A DNA stretch of 62,754 bases from Rhodospirillales bacterium (GTDB taxonomy: Bacteria; Pseudomonadota; Alphaproteobacteria; ATCC43930; CGMCC-115725): positions 1-62,754 of the forward strand of contig CANJCB010000023.1 in NCBI GenBank assembly GCA_947473305.1, written 5' to 3'. This document shows, piece by piece, positions 62,298-62,754 of this stretch; position 1 is the first letter of the stretch, and every line of letters begins with the position of its first letter. Position numbers and translations under genes: made by a program. The notes beneath the pieces were generated by a model. The model saw only the letters and a program-made list of their open reading frames with translations, had not been told where the DNA came from and did no database searches.

Positions 62298-62636
62298 ATG
62301 CGCGCAGCTCTTCCCCTCGCCACGAATCCCGCCGAAGGCTTCCACATCGCCGATGTGGCAGCGGAACTCGTCGATACGATGACCAAGCTCATGAAGCTTC
62401 TGGGGCGCGAAACCGCCTTGGTCGAGGCTCATAAGATCGATGAAATCGCCCCGCTCCAGGCAGAAAAGACCCGGCTCACGCGGGTCTACCAGGCCATTCT
62501 GCAGACGATGCGCGAACTCTCCCAGGCCGGACAGAAAATCGAGCCAGGCCCGATGGAGCATATCTTCACGCAAGGCCGGCAACTGGCGGAAGTGGTGGCC
62601 GACAATGATCCACCCCCATTGAATTGGTCCACCTGA
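62298..62636 (+). pseudogene. FlgN-like flagellar chaperone gene cut by an insertion sequence
   Basis: ATG 62298 has AGGAGG ten bases upstream; an in-frame GTG at 62292 overlaps the previous stop. The native part runs to about 62605 and is helical: AELVDTMTKLMKLLGRETALVEAHKIDEIAPLQAEKTRLTRVYQAILQTMREL, a FlgN-family pattern seen after flgI-flgJ in alphaproteobacteria. It then changes to a short IS-encoded tail (DPPPLNWST) ending at 62636. Native C-terminal residues are missing, so the chaperone is truncated; it would normally escort hook-filament junction proteins. Confidence 0.75.
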
Positions 62637-62754
62637 AAGTATGTCCTTTGACATAGGAAAGGAGGACCGAAATGCCCAAGAGAAGACCGACACCCGAGGA
62701 GATTGTTGCGAAGTTGCGGCAGGTTGACGTGCTCGCGTCGCAGGGTAGGAGCAT
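62606..62754 (+). mobile_element. left end of an IS3-family insertion sequence (truncated by window edge)
   Basis: Flagellar coding sequence stops abruptly near 62605, and the new sequence begins with TG, as IS3-family ends do (TGATCCACC). A near-repeat TGGTCCACC at 62625-62633 may be part of the terminal transposase site, so the exact boundary could be 62606 or up to 62625. An orfA start follows. The right end and target duplication are outside the window. Confidence 0.85.
62672..62754 (+). CDS. IS3-family transposase OrfA, partial
   Basis: ATG 62672 is preceded by AGGAAAGGAGGACC, a strong Shine-Dalgarno. Only 27 codons are present (MPKRRPTPEEIVAKLRQVDV, then LASQGRS). This is the start of the HTH_8/IS3 OrfA protein of the group whose members begin MPKKRHTPEEI. 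In this family OrfA and OrfB are joined by a programmed -1 frameshift further on, which cannot be seen here. Confidence 0.88.
   Translation, partial: MPKRRPTPEEIVAKLRQVDVLASQGRS

Overview
The window looks like a chromosomal segment of a flagellated alphaproteobacterium, probably of the Rhodospirillales type. The support is high-GC coding DNA, CtrA-phosphorelay genes (cckA, chpT), the alpha-specific flagellar regulator fliX, DUF1491, DUF4170, DUF6468 and PAS_5-type proteins, and an alpha-type DksA with a single zinc-finger cysteine. Species cannot be named from sequence alone.

Layout. 1-1.3 kb: a decayed APS-kinase remnant and a NusG/RfaH-like antiterminator. 1.3-11.7 kb (minus strand): an exopolysaccharide locus read from right to left: outer-membrane beta-barrel, secreted poly-proline protein, a strong terminator-like hairpin, polyprenyl glycosylphosphotransferase, GT4 glycosyltransferase, O-antigen-ligase/polymerase, Wza-like export lipoprotein, Wzc-like tyrosine autokinase and a small membrane-anchored protein. 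11.7-12.4 kb: a long intergenic region with a 27-bp tandem duplication and a promoter/dyad in front of gltB. 12.4-18.5 kb: gltBD. 18.5-21.6 kb: chpT-mobA facing away from moaA-nadK. 21.7-24.8 kb: argE, an aspartoacylase-like hydrolase and an M23-like protein. 24.8-39.9 kb: housekeeping and conserved genes (methyltransferase, GT2, kup, PAS, Tim44-like, DUF1491, AlkA-like glycosylase, LysM, LOG, icd, alaS, DUF4170, recA, GNAT).

39.9-62.6 kb is mostly flagellar and arranged in opposing blocks: flgB-flgC-fliE-fliQ-fliR-flhB-cckA (minus); a CPA2 antiporter, then flhX-(94 aa unknown)-fliO-fliP (plus); fliL-fliM-DUF6468-motE-large TPR protein (minus); flgF-flgG-flgA-flgH (plus); dksA and fliX (minus); flgI-rod-binding protein-flgN-like (plus). 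The last gene is cut by an IS3-family element that runs off the right edge. Two sigma-54 promoters (before flgF and flgI) carry a similar CTTGCC motif about 72 bp upstream. CtrA-like TTAA-N7-TTNA sites lie before flgB and between fliL and flgF. Together with cckA, chpT and fliX this points to a cell-cycle-linked flagellar hierarchy (CckA-ChpT-CtrA, then FliX/FlbD-sigma54), although ctrA, flbD and rpoN are outside the window.

The least explained items are: the poly-proline secreted protein beside the beta-barrel; the ~1200-residue AMIN-like/TPR periplasmic protein in the fliL-motE operon; the M23 protein whose first zinc ligand is Asn; RNA hairpins over the translation starts of kup and of a 51-codon gene; and the duplicated 27-mer upstream of the exopolysaccharide operon. 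I found no tRNA, rRNA, CRISPR array or prophage.
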